64,000 nt of DNA, from positions 6,078,501-6,142,500 of the forward strand of contig NZ_CP125377.1 in assembly GCF_034008315.1 (NCBI RefSeq). The letters are read 5' to 3'. Position 1 is the stretch's first letter; every line of letters starts with the position of its first letter. The notes beneath the pieces are model-generated. The model searched no databases. It had not been told where the DNA came from and worked only from the letters and a program-made list of their open reading frames with translations. Shown here piece after piece: positions 28,206 to 35,989 of this stretch. The stretch comes from Pseudomonas sp. P8_241. Lineage in GTDB: Bacteria; Pseudomonadota; Gammaproteobacteria; Pseudomonadales; Pseudomonadaceae. A program made the position numbers and the translations under genes.

Positions 28206-29246
28206 ATGACCGATAAGAGCCAACAATTCGCCAGCGACAACTATTCCGGCATTTGCCCTGAAGCCTGGGCTGCCATGGAGCAGGCCAACCATGGCCATCA
28301 ACGCGCTTACGGCGACGACGAATGGACCGCCCGCGCATCCGACGGTTTCCGCAAACTGTTCGAAACCGATTGCGAAGTGTTCTTCGCCTTCAACGGCACC
28401 GCTGCCAACTCGCTGGCCCTGTCGTCGCTGTGCCAGAGTTACCACAGCGTGATCTGCTCGGAAACCGCCCACGTCGAAACCGACGAATGCGGCGCGCCGG
28501 AATTCTTTTCCAACGGCTCCAAACTGCTGATCGCCCGCACTGAAAACGGCAAGCTGACCCCGGACTCGATTCGCGAAGTCGCGCTCAAGCGCCAGGACAT
28601 CCACTACCCGAAACCGCGTGTCGTGACCCTGACCCAGGCCACCGAAGTCGGCAGCGTCTACACCCCGGACGAAATCCGCGCCATCAGCGCCACCTGCAAG
28701 GAACTGGGCCTGAACCTGCACATGGACGGCGCACGCTTCTCCAACGCCTGCGCCTTCCTCGGCTGCTCGCCGGCTGACCTGACCTGGAAGGCTGGTGTCG
28801 ACGTGTTGTGCTTCGGCGGCACGAAAAACGGCATGGCGGTGGGCGAGGCGATTCTGTTCTTCAACCACAAACTCGCGGAAGACTTTGACTATCGCTGCAA
28901 ACAGGCCGGACAACTGGCATCGAAGATGCGCTTCCTGTCGGCGCCGTGGGTCGGGATCCTGGAAAACGGCGCCTGGCTCAAATACGCCAACCACGCCAAC
29001 CATTGCGCGCAACTGCTGGCCGAACTGGTCAGCGATATTCCTGGGGTTGAGCTGATGTTCCCGGTGCAGGCCAACGGCGTGTTCCTGCAACTGTCGGAAC
29101 CGGCCATCGCTGCGCTGACCGCCAAGGGCTGGCGTTTCTACACCTTCATCGGCAACGGCGGCGCACGCTTCATGTGCTCGTGGGATACCGAGGAAGAGCG
29201 GGTGCGTGAGCTGGCCCGCGACATCCGCGAAGTCATGTCCCTCTGA
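28206..29246 (+). CDS. ltaA: Low-specificity L-threonine aldolase
   Basis: 346-residue PLP enzyme cleaving L-threonine or allo-threonine to glycine and acetaldehyde. Conserved blocks: FFAFNGTAANSLAL, LHMDGARFSNA and the PLP lysine in CFGGTKNGMAVGE. Its placement beside the glycine/serine genes fits glycine interconversion. It starts 131 bp from the divergent TraX-like gene and is followed by a REPIN. Confidence 0.95.
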   Translation: MTDKSQQFASDNYSGICPEAWAAMEQANHGHQRAYGDDEWTARASDGFRKLFETDCEVFFAFNGTAANSLALSSLCQSYHSVICSETAHVETDECGAPEFFSNGSKLLIARTENGKLTPDSIREVALKRQDIHYPKPRVVTLTQATEVGSVYTPDEIRAISATCKELGLNLHMDGARFSNACAFLGCSPADLTWKAGVDVLCFGGTKNGMAVGEAILFFNHKLAEDFDYRCKQAGQLASKMRFLSAPWVGILENGAWLKYANHANHCAQLLAELVSDIPGVELMFPVQANGVFLQLSEPAIAALTAKGWRFYTFIGNGGARFMCSWDTEEERVRELARDIREVMSL

Positions 29247-29255
29247 CACCTGCCC

Positions 29256-29345
29256 CTGTAGGAGCTGTCGAGTGAAACGAGGCTGCGATCTTTCGATGCT
29301 CAAGATCAGGATCAAAAGATCGCAGCCTTCGGCAGCTCCTACAGG
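29256..29345. repeat. REPIN, GCCGAAGGC-stem type, left arm altered
   Basis: The right arm GCAGCCTTCGGCAGCTCCTA is canonical; the left arm reads CTGTCGAGTGAAACGAGGCT, with a longer, changed stem-loop. Degenerate copy. Confidence 0.8.
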
Positions 29346-29424
29346 AAACCTTCGCACCTGAAGACTTCGTCTACATTGTTTGTCGAGCCACTCCGCTCAC
29401 ATAACAATAATCAGGAGCGTACGC

Positions 29425-30249
29425 ATGTCATTGCAAGGCAAAACCCTGTTCATCACCGGCGCCAGCCGGGGCATCGGCCGCGAGATCGCGCTGCGCGCCG
29501 CACGCGATGGCGCCAACATCGTGATCGCTGCAAAAAGCGCCGAACCCCACGCCAAGCTGCCGGGGACGATTTTCAGCGTGGCCCAGGAAGTCGAAGCCGC
29601 TGGCGGTAAAGCACTGGCCTTGCAAGTGGACGTGCGTGAAGAAGACGCCGTGCGCGAAGCGCTGGCCCAGGCCAACGAACACTTTGGCGGCATCGACGCA
29701 CTGATCAACAACGCTGGCGCAATCAAGCTGACCGGCGTTCAACACCTCGAACTCAAGCGCTTCGACCTGATGCACCAGATCAACACCCGTGCGGTGTTGC
29801 TGTGCAGTCAAGCGGGCCTGCCGTATCTGAAGAAGTCCAACGGCCACATCCTCAACCTGTCCCCACCGCTGAACCTTGCGACCAAATGGTTCGCCCAATA
29901 CAGCCCGTACACCGTCACCAAGTACGGCATGAGCATGCTGACGCTGGGCATGAGCGAGGAATTCAAGAACTACGGCATCAGCGTCAACTCCCTGTGGCCA
30001 CAGACGATGATTGCCACCGCCGCCATTGAGTTTCAGCTGGGGTCGCGGGAGTCGTTCAAGCATGCGCGCACGCCGGCGATCATGGCGGATGCGGCCCACG
30101 TCATTCTGAGCAGCAGCGGACGCAGCCTGACCGGGCGTTTGCTGATCGATGAGGAGATTCTGCGGGAAAGCGGTGTGACCGAGTTCGACCACTACCGCTT
30201 CGCGCCGGACAGTAGCGACAAACTCATGACAGACTTGTTTATCGACTAA
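29425..30249 (+). CDS. Short-chain dehydrogenase, HSDL2-like
   Basis: 274-residue SDR oxidoreductase. Cofactor motif ITGASRGIGREIALRA (about residues 9-24), NNAG (about 94-97), and an active site with YTVTKYGMS (Tyr and Lys). The catalytic Ser position falls in LNLSPPLN, as in hydroxysteroid-dehydrogenase-like 2 proteins, where the active-site Ser precedes two prolines. Substrate unknown; probably fatty-acyl or sterol-like carbonyls. An AGGAG ribosome-binding site 8 nt upstream fixes ATG 29425. It converges with gbcB. Confidence 0.87.
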   Translation: MSLQGKTLFITGASRGIGREIALRAARDGANIVIAAKSAEPHAKLPGTIFSVAQEVEAAGGKALALQVDVREEDAVREALAQANEHFGGIDALINNAGAIKLTGVQHLELKRFDLMHQINTRAVLLCSQAGLPYLKKSNGHILNLSPPLNLATKWFAQYSPYTVTKYGMSMLTLGMSEEFKNYGISVNSLWPQTMIATAAIEFQLGSRESFKHARTPAIMADAAHVILSSSGRSLTGRLLIDEEILRESGVTEFDHYRFAPDSSDKLMTDLFID

Positions 30250-30258
30250 ACACCCTCC

Positions 30259-30363
30259 CCTGCAGGAGCGAGCCTGCTCGCGATGGACGTCAACGATAAC
30301 GCTGGCAACCTGACACCCCGCGGCGTTCTCAGGTTCATCGCGAGCAGGCTCGCTCCTACAGGG
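30259..30363. repeat. REPIN, GAGCCTGCTCGC type, left copy flanking gbcBA
   Basis: 105 bp, with AGGAGCGAGCCTGCTCGCGA at the left and its complement at the right. Its whole length, spacer included, matches the reverse complement of the REPIN at 33069-33173 with only about six differences. Confidence 0.92.
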
Positions 30364-30378
30364 GTTATTGCGTGACCG

Positions 30379-31479
30379 TCAGAACTCGATGCGCACATCC
30401 CCCTTCGGCACGCTGCAGCACGACAGAATGTACCCTTCGGCTTCGTCTTCCTCGGTGATCCCGCCGTTGTGCTCCATCTCTACCTCGCCGCCGAGCTTGA
30501 GCACCTTGCAGGTCCCACAGATTCCCATGCCGCAAGCTTTAGGGATCAATAGACCGACCTTGGCCGCCGCCGCATGCACGGTCTCGCCCGGCGCCACGCG
30601 AATGCTCTTGCCGGACGCGGTGAACTCCACCTGATGCAGATCAGCCGCATCGACTTCCGGCGCATCGGCCGCTTGTTCGGCTTGCTCCACTGCATCGGCA
30701 CGCGCCTCCGGTGGTGTCGCACCGAAGGATTCCTCGTGGTAACGCTTCATGTCGTAGCCGGCGTTTTCCAGCAGGCGCTTGACCGCGTGCATGTACGGCG
30801 TCGGGCCGCAGCAGAAGACTTCACGCTCGAGAAAGTCCGGAACCATCAGTTCCAGCATCTTGTGGTTCAGGTAGCCGCGATAACCGGCCCAAGGCTCGCC
30901 CAGGCCGTGTTTCTCGCAGATCAGGTGCAGGCTGAAGTTGTCGATCCGCGACGCCATGTGCTCCAGCTCGCGGTGATAGATGATGTCTTTCGGCGAGCGG
31001 GCGCTGTGGATAAACGTCATGTCGACGTTGGCGTTGGTGTCGTAGAACCAGCGTGCCATGGACATGCACGGCGTGATCCCGACGCCGCCGCTGAGGTACA
31101 GCACTTTCGGGCTCGGGAAATCCATGGCATTGAACAGCCCGACCGGGCCGTGTACCGCCAGCTCCTGGCCTTCGTGCAGGGTATCGTGCAACCAGTTGGA
31201 AACCCGACCGCCGGGCACACGCTTGATGGTCACCGAAAAGCTGTAGGGTACCGACGGCGAGCTGGAAATGGTGTACGAGCGCATGATCGGCTCGCCTTCG
31301 ATTTCCAGCTCCAGGGTGACGAACTGCCCCGGCTTGAAAAAGAACATGATCGGCTGGTCGGCCATAAAGCAGAAGGTGCGCACGTCCCAGGTTTCCTGGA
31401 TGACTTTGACGCAACGGACGATGTGTCGACCATTGGCCCAGGTCTGGGTGGTTACCGGGTTCAGGAAGGTGTTGGACAT
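30379..31479 (-). CDS. gbcB: Glycine betaine monooxygenase reductase subunit
   Basis: 366-residue flavin/iron-sulphur reductase that passes electrons from NADH to GbcA. FAD-binding motif MRSYTISSSPS (about residues 68-78), NAD region LSGGVGITPCMSMARW, and a C-terminal plant-type 2Fe-2S domain with CGMGICGTCK and later CCS. A GGAG ribosome-binding site supports ATG 31479. It is divergent from gbcA across 283 bp containing the probable GbdR site. Confidence 0.96.
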   Translation of the reverse strand: MSNTFLNPVTTQTWANGRHIVRCVKVIQETWDVRTFCFMADQPIMFFFKPGQFVTLELEIEGEPIMRSYTISSSPSVPYSFSVTIKRVPGGRVSNWLHDTLHEGQELAVHGPVGLFNAMDFPSPKVLYLSGGVGITPCMSMARWFYDTNANVDMTFIHSARSPKDIIYHRELEHMASRIDNFSLHLICEKHGLGEPWAGYRGYLNHKMLELMVPDFLEREVFCCGPTPYMHAVKRLLENAGYDMKRYHEESFGATPPEARADAVEQAEQAADAPEVDAADLHQVEFTASGKSIRVAPGETVHAAAAKVGLLIPKACGMGICGTCKVLKLGGEVEMEHNGGITEEDEAEGYILSCCSVPKGDVRIEF

Positions 31480-31555
31480 GCTGATCTCCACGGCCGACTG
31501 TCGGCCTTCATGTTGGCGATTCTGCGTATAGCGCGAACCACCCGTTTACCTATCT

Positions 31556-31580
31556 GCGACATTGACATGCTTATCGCGAC
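31556..31580. promoter_or_regulatory. Candidate GbdR site in gbcB-gbcA intergenic region
   Basis: Two GCGAC elements (31556-31560 and 31576-31580) 20 bp apart; on the other strand they read GTCGC. The core is shared with the 21-bp repeats before cbcX and caiX, consistent with AraC-family binding. Betaine-responsive GbdR control of gbcA and gbcB is known in P. aeruginosa; this particular site is inference. Confidence 0.45.
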
Positions 31581-31762
31581 CAGCCCCCAACGACCGGGGG
31601 TTGCGCGTCGGGAACAGATTGCATCATGTCGCCCATGGATAAGGTTCTGGCCTGCGCCGGCCCCACACTCGCTTCAACAGAGAACTGCTGTTTTTTGTCT
31701 TGCGTCGCACAACCGTAGCCACATTTCGCCGGCCACACAGAATGGCCATGAGGACTGAATCG

Positions 31763-33058
31763 ATGGACGTCACTACTACCCTGAGCCTGGGCGATCCGCT
31801 GGAACCCGCACGCAAGGCCACTGCGCAGATGCTGCAAGAGCGCGAGCGCACGTTCTCGCTGCCGCAGCCGTTCTACTCTGACGAGCGCCTGTTTGATATC
31901 GACATGCAGGAAATCTTTCAGAAAGAGTGGTTGATCGCCGGCATGACCTGCGAAATCCCTACCAAGGGCAACTACCTGACCCTGCAGGTCGGCAAGAACC
32001 CGATCATCGTGATCCGTGGCGCCGAGGGTGTGGTGCATGCGTTCCATAACGTCTGCCGCCACCGTGGCTCGCGCCTGTGCACCAGCGAAAAGGGAAAGGT
32101 CGCCAAACTGGTCTGCCACTACCACCAGTGGACCTACGAACTCGACGGCCGCCTGCTGTTCGCCGGCACCGAGATGGGTGCCGACTTCGACATGAAGCAG
32201 TACGGCCTCAAACCGGTGAACGTGAAAACCGCCGGCGGCTACATCTTCATCAGCCTGGCGGAGAACCCGCCGGCCATCGATGACTTCCTGTCGACGCTCA
32301 GCCATTACATGGAACCGTACGACATGGAAAACACCAAGGTGGCAATCACCACCACCTTGATGGAAAAGGCCAACTGGAAACTGGTGCTGGAAAACAACCG
32401 CGAGTGCTACCACTGCAACGCGTCGCACCCGGAACTGTTGAAAACCCTGCTGGAATGGGACGACGTCACCGATCCACGCGCCGACCAGGCCTTCAAGGAC
32501 CACGTCGCCGCCTCCGCCGCGGCCTGGGACGCCGAGAAGATCCCATACGCCCACGCGAGCTTCGGCCTGCGTAACCGCATCGTGCGCATGCCGCTGCTCA
32601 AGGGCACCGTGTCGATGACCCTGGACGGCAAACAGGGCTGCGCCAAACTCATGGGCCGCATCAAGAACCCGGACCTGGGCTCGATGCGCATCCTGCACTT
32701 GCCGCACTCCTGGAACCACTGCATGGGCGACCACATCATCGTGTTCACCGTGTGGCCGATCAGCGCCCAGGAAACCATGGTCACCACCAAGTGGATCGTG
32801 CACAAGGACGCGGTCGAGGGCGTGGATTATGACGTGGACCGCATGCGCCAGGTCTGGGACGCCACCAACGACCAGGACCGTCGCCTGGCCGAAGAGAACC
32901 AGCGTGGGATCAACTCCACGGCTTACCAGCCAGGGCCTTACTCCAAGACCTACGAGTTTGGTGTGGTGAACTTTGTGGACTGGTACAGCGAACGCCTGCT
33001 GAGCAACCTGGGGGCCGAGCCTGCGCCGTATCTCAAAGGCGTACCCGTCCAAGGCTGA
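31763..33058 (+). CDS. gbcA: Glycine betaine monooxygenase, Rieske oxygenase subunit
   Basis: 431-residue Rieske non-haem iron oxygenase converting glycine betaine to dimethylglycine and formaldehyde with GbcB and O2. The 2Fe-2S ligands are Cys98, His100, Cys118 and His121 (NVCRHRGSRLC and LVCHYHQWTYE). Mononuclear iron ligands lie in LENNRECYHCNASHPEL. ATG 31763 with GAGGA 9 nt upstream is chosen; ATGs at 31748 and 31742 are possible. It starts betaine demethylation and is expected to be induced by GbdR. Confidence 0.96.
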   Translation: MDVTTTLSLGDPLEPARKATAQMLQERERTFSLPQPFYSDERLFDIDMQEIFQKEWLIAGMTCEIPTKGNYLTLQVGKNPIIVIRGAEGVVHAFHNVCRHRGSRLCTSEKGKVAKLVCHYHQWTYELDGRLLFAGTEMGADFDMKQYGLKPVNVKTAGGYIFISLAENPPAIDDFLSTLSHYMEPYDMENTKVAITTTLMEKANWKLVLENNRECYHCNASHPELLKTLLEWDDVTDPRADQAFKDHVAASAAAWDAEKIPYAHASFGLRNRIVRMPLLKGTVSMTLDGKQGCAKLMGRIKNPDLGSMRILHLPHSWNHCMGDHIIVFTVWPISAQETMVTTKWIVHKDAVEGVDYDVDRMRQVWDATNDQDRRLAEENQRGINSTAYQPGPYSKTYEFGVVNFVDWYSERLLSNLGAEPAPYLKGVPVQG

Positions 33059-33068
33059 TGCCACTGCC

Positions 33069-33173
33069 CCCTGTAGGAGCGAGCCTGCTCGCGATGGACC
33101 TGAGAACGCCGCGGGGTGTCAGGTTGCCAGCGTTATCGTTGGCGTCCATCGCGAGCACGCTTGCTCCTAAAGG
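33069..33173. repeat. REPIN, GAGCCTGCTCGC type, right copy flanking gbcBA
   Basis: 105 bp; inverted, about 94 percent identical counterpart of 30259-30363, including the 50-bp spacer (for example CGCCGCGGGGTGTCAGGTTG). The right arm has decayed (GCACGCTTGCTCCTAA). Confidence 0.9.
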
Positions 33174-33240
33174 GGTTTAGAACTGTACGAAATATGACCT
33201 ATTCCCTTCCGCGCTATACAGACCGCGCCTCTCAGCCTTC

Positions 33241-33808
33241 CGCAAACAAGTTATCCACATCTCCACCCACAGCAAATGGGGACAACTGTGGAAATGTTGA
33301 AAACTTTCTCCACAAAAACCAAAGAAAATCCGTGACTTATCCAGAACCAGGCTTTTCAAATGCGCCTGATCATTTTTCAACCAAACCATTGAAAGTCACG
33401 TATCACGTGGCTCACAGACTATAGCGAACACCTTATCCACAGAATCGCCAACAGACTTTGGGTACAACTTCAGCACGCCTGTGGAAAACCCCTGCAAACC
33501 GTGAAAAACAGAGGGTTTCACGGTGTTCAGGGGCAAAAAACGTCGACATGATCAATATTTGATCAAAGCCATGAACGTTACGTCCTGCAAGGGCTGTAGC
33601 ACTGAGCGAACATCTTATCCACAGAACCGCCAACAGAGATTGGGGGCAACTCTGCATCACCGTCAGCACTTATCCCCTTGAAAAAGCTTGGAAAAATCAA
33701 GGCTGTGGCTGGTTGTTTTTTGAACGACGCCTTGTAGGGCTTGATTGGTATGGGGTGCAGCGAGTGGCGAACACGTTATCCACAGAACCACCAACAGGGA
33801 TTGTGGGT
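33241..33808 (+). repeat. Array of four degenerate repeats, each with a perfect DnaA box
   Basis: No gene is visible between 33059 and 33823. Instead, four units begin at about 33242, 33424, 33606 and 33767. Each has GCGAACA or a close variant, 2 nt, then TTATCCACA (33251, 33433, 33615, 33776), then in units 2-4 GAANCNCCAACAG and a G-rich stretch like GATTGGGGGCAACT. Box spacing is 182, 182 and 161 bp, all in one orientation. One-mismatch boxes occur at 33337 (TTATCCAGA) and 33480 (TGTGGAAAA, reverse). Between boxes are TGATCA-rich segments, including TGATCAA-TAT-TTGATCA at 33549-33565. Both flanking genes converge on the region. Most likely a DnaA-binding locus; function inferred. Confidence 0.8.
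33489..33533. other. Long imperfect hairpin inside the DnaA-box array
   Basis: CCCCTG (33489-33494) pairs with CAGGGG (33528-33533), and ACCGTGAAA (33498-33506) with TTTCACGGT (33516-33524), with a 3x3 internal loop and 9-nt apical loop. It could be an RNA hairpin (a TTTT run follows on the minus strand) or cruciform DNA within the array. Confidence 0.5.
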
Positions 33809-33823
33809 AAATGCCGAGGTGGT

Positions 33824-35023
33824 TCAGACTTTATTGAGGCATGAACGGCCTGACGTCAAATCCAGGTTCAATTCAAAGTCTTTGAAGGCGCGCCATCCGA
33901 GCAATATCGACGGCACGTAACGCCCATCCATCAGCGACGGAGGGATGGTAAAGCCGGGGTAGTATTTGTAGGTGACTGCCATGCTCTCACCTTGCAGGGC
34001 CAATAAGCCATCGAAGCGCTGGAAGTGATAGTTGTCGCCGGAGCTTGAGCTTCCCGGTGTCAGCGCCTGCACAACGCTTTCTTGCCTGCCGGGCGATCCG
34101 GCCGTCAGGTAGTCGACATTTCCCGTATCTATGATTGCCAGCGTTGCCCGGCGATCCAGTTGTGCGGCAACCACCAGCCGTTGATTGAGATCCAGGCGGC
34201 TGTAGGCAATTGGCGCATCACAACGCCTGGCGGACGGCGGATTGAGCTCCAGCGCTCGTTGGGTGATCTTCAGGCGTCCCAGCTTGCTGAGCAGATCCAG
34301 CCCCAACAGATTCTCCCGGTCGCTGACAAAGACCAGGACGTTCCTGAATTCGCGGCTGCCGACCCGGAGTGAGCCGAGGATTCCCAGCCTCGCAGCAAGG
34401 CCCTTTTCGCCATAAAACGTGTTGTAGCGATAATGAGCATCGGGCAACAACCGGATGCCCATCTGTTTCGCTGTGGCGATGTTGACCCGGGTTTGTGGTG
34501 CGCCCGTGTCCAGTACAAAACGCGCCGAGACACCGTTGGCCGCGCCGACCTCAATAAATGGCAGCACTTGATCAGCAATGTAAAAGTCGTCGGCATACGG
34601 ATGGAGCGGCAGTACTTCATGCCGCGCTAAACCATTGACCGAGAAACTGCCGGTGGAAGCCAGCATTGCCAGCGATTCGCTGCCAAACGTGGAGAACAAC
34701 GGTTTCAGATCGGGGTTAGCCTCAATCGCCCGCGCGTGTTTGTCCTTGATCGCCAGATAGTATTCAGGGAGCTGGTTGGCGGCTTTGGCTTCGAGCATTC
34801 TGGCGAAGACCGTCACTGAACAACTGAGATTCTTCGTGGCATCCAGCACCGCGTCGCACTGTTGCCTCAATTGCGCCAAAGAGGCGTTGCGCCCCTGTTC
34901 GGTCTCAAGCCACTGATAAAAATCCGGTTCAACCACGGGGGCCTTTGTCGGGGCGGCAGATATGGCGCCCGTGGTGAGCCACAGAGCCGATGCAAAGAGC
35001 GCCAGAAGAGCGAAAGTCTTCAT
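33824..35023 (-). CDS. Exported retropepsin-like aspartyl protease
   Basis: 399-residue protein with a signal peptide (about residues 1-23, LLALFASALWLTTGAISA), an N-terminal helical region (about 25-120) and two aspartyl-protease-like repeats: FVLDTGAPQTRV (about 176-187) and AIIDTGNVDYL (about 300-310), each with the Asp-Thr-Gly triad. A pepsin-like bilobed enzyme is suggested, rather than the dimeric one-triad form. The start may be ATG 35038; neither has a strong ribosome-binding site. No functional link to betaine genes is visible. Substrate unknown. Confidence 0.8.
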   Translation of the reverse strand: MKTFALLALFASALWLTTGAISAAPTKAPVVEPDFYQWLETEQGRNASLAQLRQQCDAVLDATKNLSCSVTVFARMLEAKAANQLPEYYLAIKDKHARAIEANPDLKPLFSTFGSESLAMLASTGSFSVNGLARHEVLPLHPYADDFYIADQVLPFIEVGAANGVSARFVLDTGAPQTRVNIATAKQMGIRLLPDAHYRYNTFYGEKGLAARLGILGSLRVGSREFRNVLVFVSDRENLLGLDLLSKLGRLKITQRALELNPPSARRCDAPIAYSRLDLNQRLVVAAQLDRRATLAIIDTGNVDYLTAGSPGRQESVVQALTPGSSSSGDNYHFQRFDGLLALQGESMAVTYKYYPGFTIPPSLMDGRYVPSILLGWRAFKDFELNLDLTSGRSCLNKV

Positions 35024-35156
35024 ATTCAGGCCAATCATAAAAACCGGTTTTATGGGTCAGCGCTGAACGTCTGAAAGCTCCCGACCTCGTATTGCCCTTT
35101 AAGCAGCGCATGGGAAAACTTTAGTTCACCGGGCAGCTCGGTGCGACGCAATATTC

Positions 35157-35180
35157 TGTGGGAGCGCGCTTGCTCCCACA
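35157..35180. repeat. Short solitary REP-like hairpin
   Basis: TGTGGGAGC and GCTCCCACA, 9-bp perfect arms with a 6-nt centre, between etfB and the protease gene. It looks like a minimal REP remnant and may form the 3' hairpin of the etfB transcript. Confidence 0.7.
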
Positions 35181-35203
35181 TTGGATTTGTTGCAGTTGGT
35201 TCG

Positions 35204-35974
35204 TCAGCGGACGACCCCTTCTTCGATGAGCAGCTTAAGGATCGCCTCGGCGCCGGTTTGCGCCGTAACGCCTTTGAGCACTTGGCCACCGCCGCCGCTG
35301 GCCTTGGCAGTCGCCGCTTTCATGCGGTCGGCGCCGCTCTTGGCCTTGATCACTTTCAAACGTTTGGGCCGTGGCTTGGCTGGTTGCAGGGTGGAAACCG
35401 CCAGCAGTTCATCATCGATAACCTCCACTTCATCGGCCCGCAACACTCCGCGTCGAGCCGGGCCGTAGGCACTTTGTCGAGGTTTGGGTGCAGCGTTATC
35501 CACAGTCGCCAGAAACGGTAACCGGACTTTCAACCGGCGCCGCTGGCCACGGGGCAAGGCTTGCAGCACCAGCGCCGAACCGCCATCGATGGACTCGACC
35601 TGCGCCAGTCCCACCACCAGCGGCCAACCGAGGCTTTCGGCCAGCAGGAACGGCAACATCCCCGAACCTTCGCCGGTTTCCGCCTGGCTGCCGGTCAGCA
35701 CCACTTGAGCGCCCGCGTCGCGCAAATAGTCGGTCAACGCTGGCAGCGCATCAGCACCTTCTGGTTGTTCAAGTACGTGAAGTTGTTCAAGGCCCATACC
35801 CAGATAGGCGCGCAACGCAGGTTCGGCGATGTCGCCGGCATGCAGCACCTGCAAGTTATCCCCAGCCAGTTGCAGACCCAATTCCACCGCCCGCGCATCC
35901 TGTTCCGCGCGACGTGGCCGGCCGGAGGTCGGGTGGGCGCCGATGGACACCAGGCTGATGATTTTCGTGCTCAT
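35204..35974 (-). CDS. etfB: Electron transfer flavoprotein beta subunit (dimethylglycine pathway)
   Basis: 256-residue EtfB-like subunit; the region GLEQLHVLEQPEG and the motif VLTGSQAETGEGSGMLPFLLAE correspond to the AMP/FAD-binding part of EtfB. It differs from the housekeeping EtfB and belongs to the betaine-associated pair next to dgcB. It would accept electrons from dimethylglycine demethylase. Ribosome-binding site GGGAAGGAAAGG before ATG; 15 bp after etfA. A DnaA box lies inside (35496-35504). Confidence 0.9.
   Translation of the reverse strand: MSTKIISLVSIGAHPTSGRPRRAEQDARAVELGLQLAGDNLQVLHAGDIAEPALRAYLGMGLEQLHVLEQPEGADALPALTDYLRDAGAQVVLTGSQAETGEGSGMLPFLLAESLGWPLVVGLAQVESIDGGSALVLQALPRGQRRRLKVRLPFLATVDNAAPKPRQSAYGPARRGVLRADEVEVIDDELLAVSTLQPAKPRPKRLKVIKAKSGADRMKAATAKASGGGGQVLKGVTAQTGAEAILKLLIEEGVVR
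35496..35504 (+). other. Perfect DnaA box inside etfB
   Basis: Exact TTATCCACA. Being inside a coding sequence it may be chance, but it adds to the local density of boxes. Confidence 0.4.
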
Positions 35975-35989
35975 AACCCTTTCCTTCCC

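Noticed and set aside
33177..33424. Short frames of 70 to 100 codons within the DnaA-box array
   Set aside because: They have no ribosome-binding sites or family features, and the DNA is explained by degenerate repeats.
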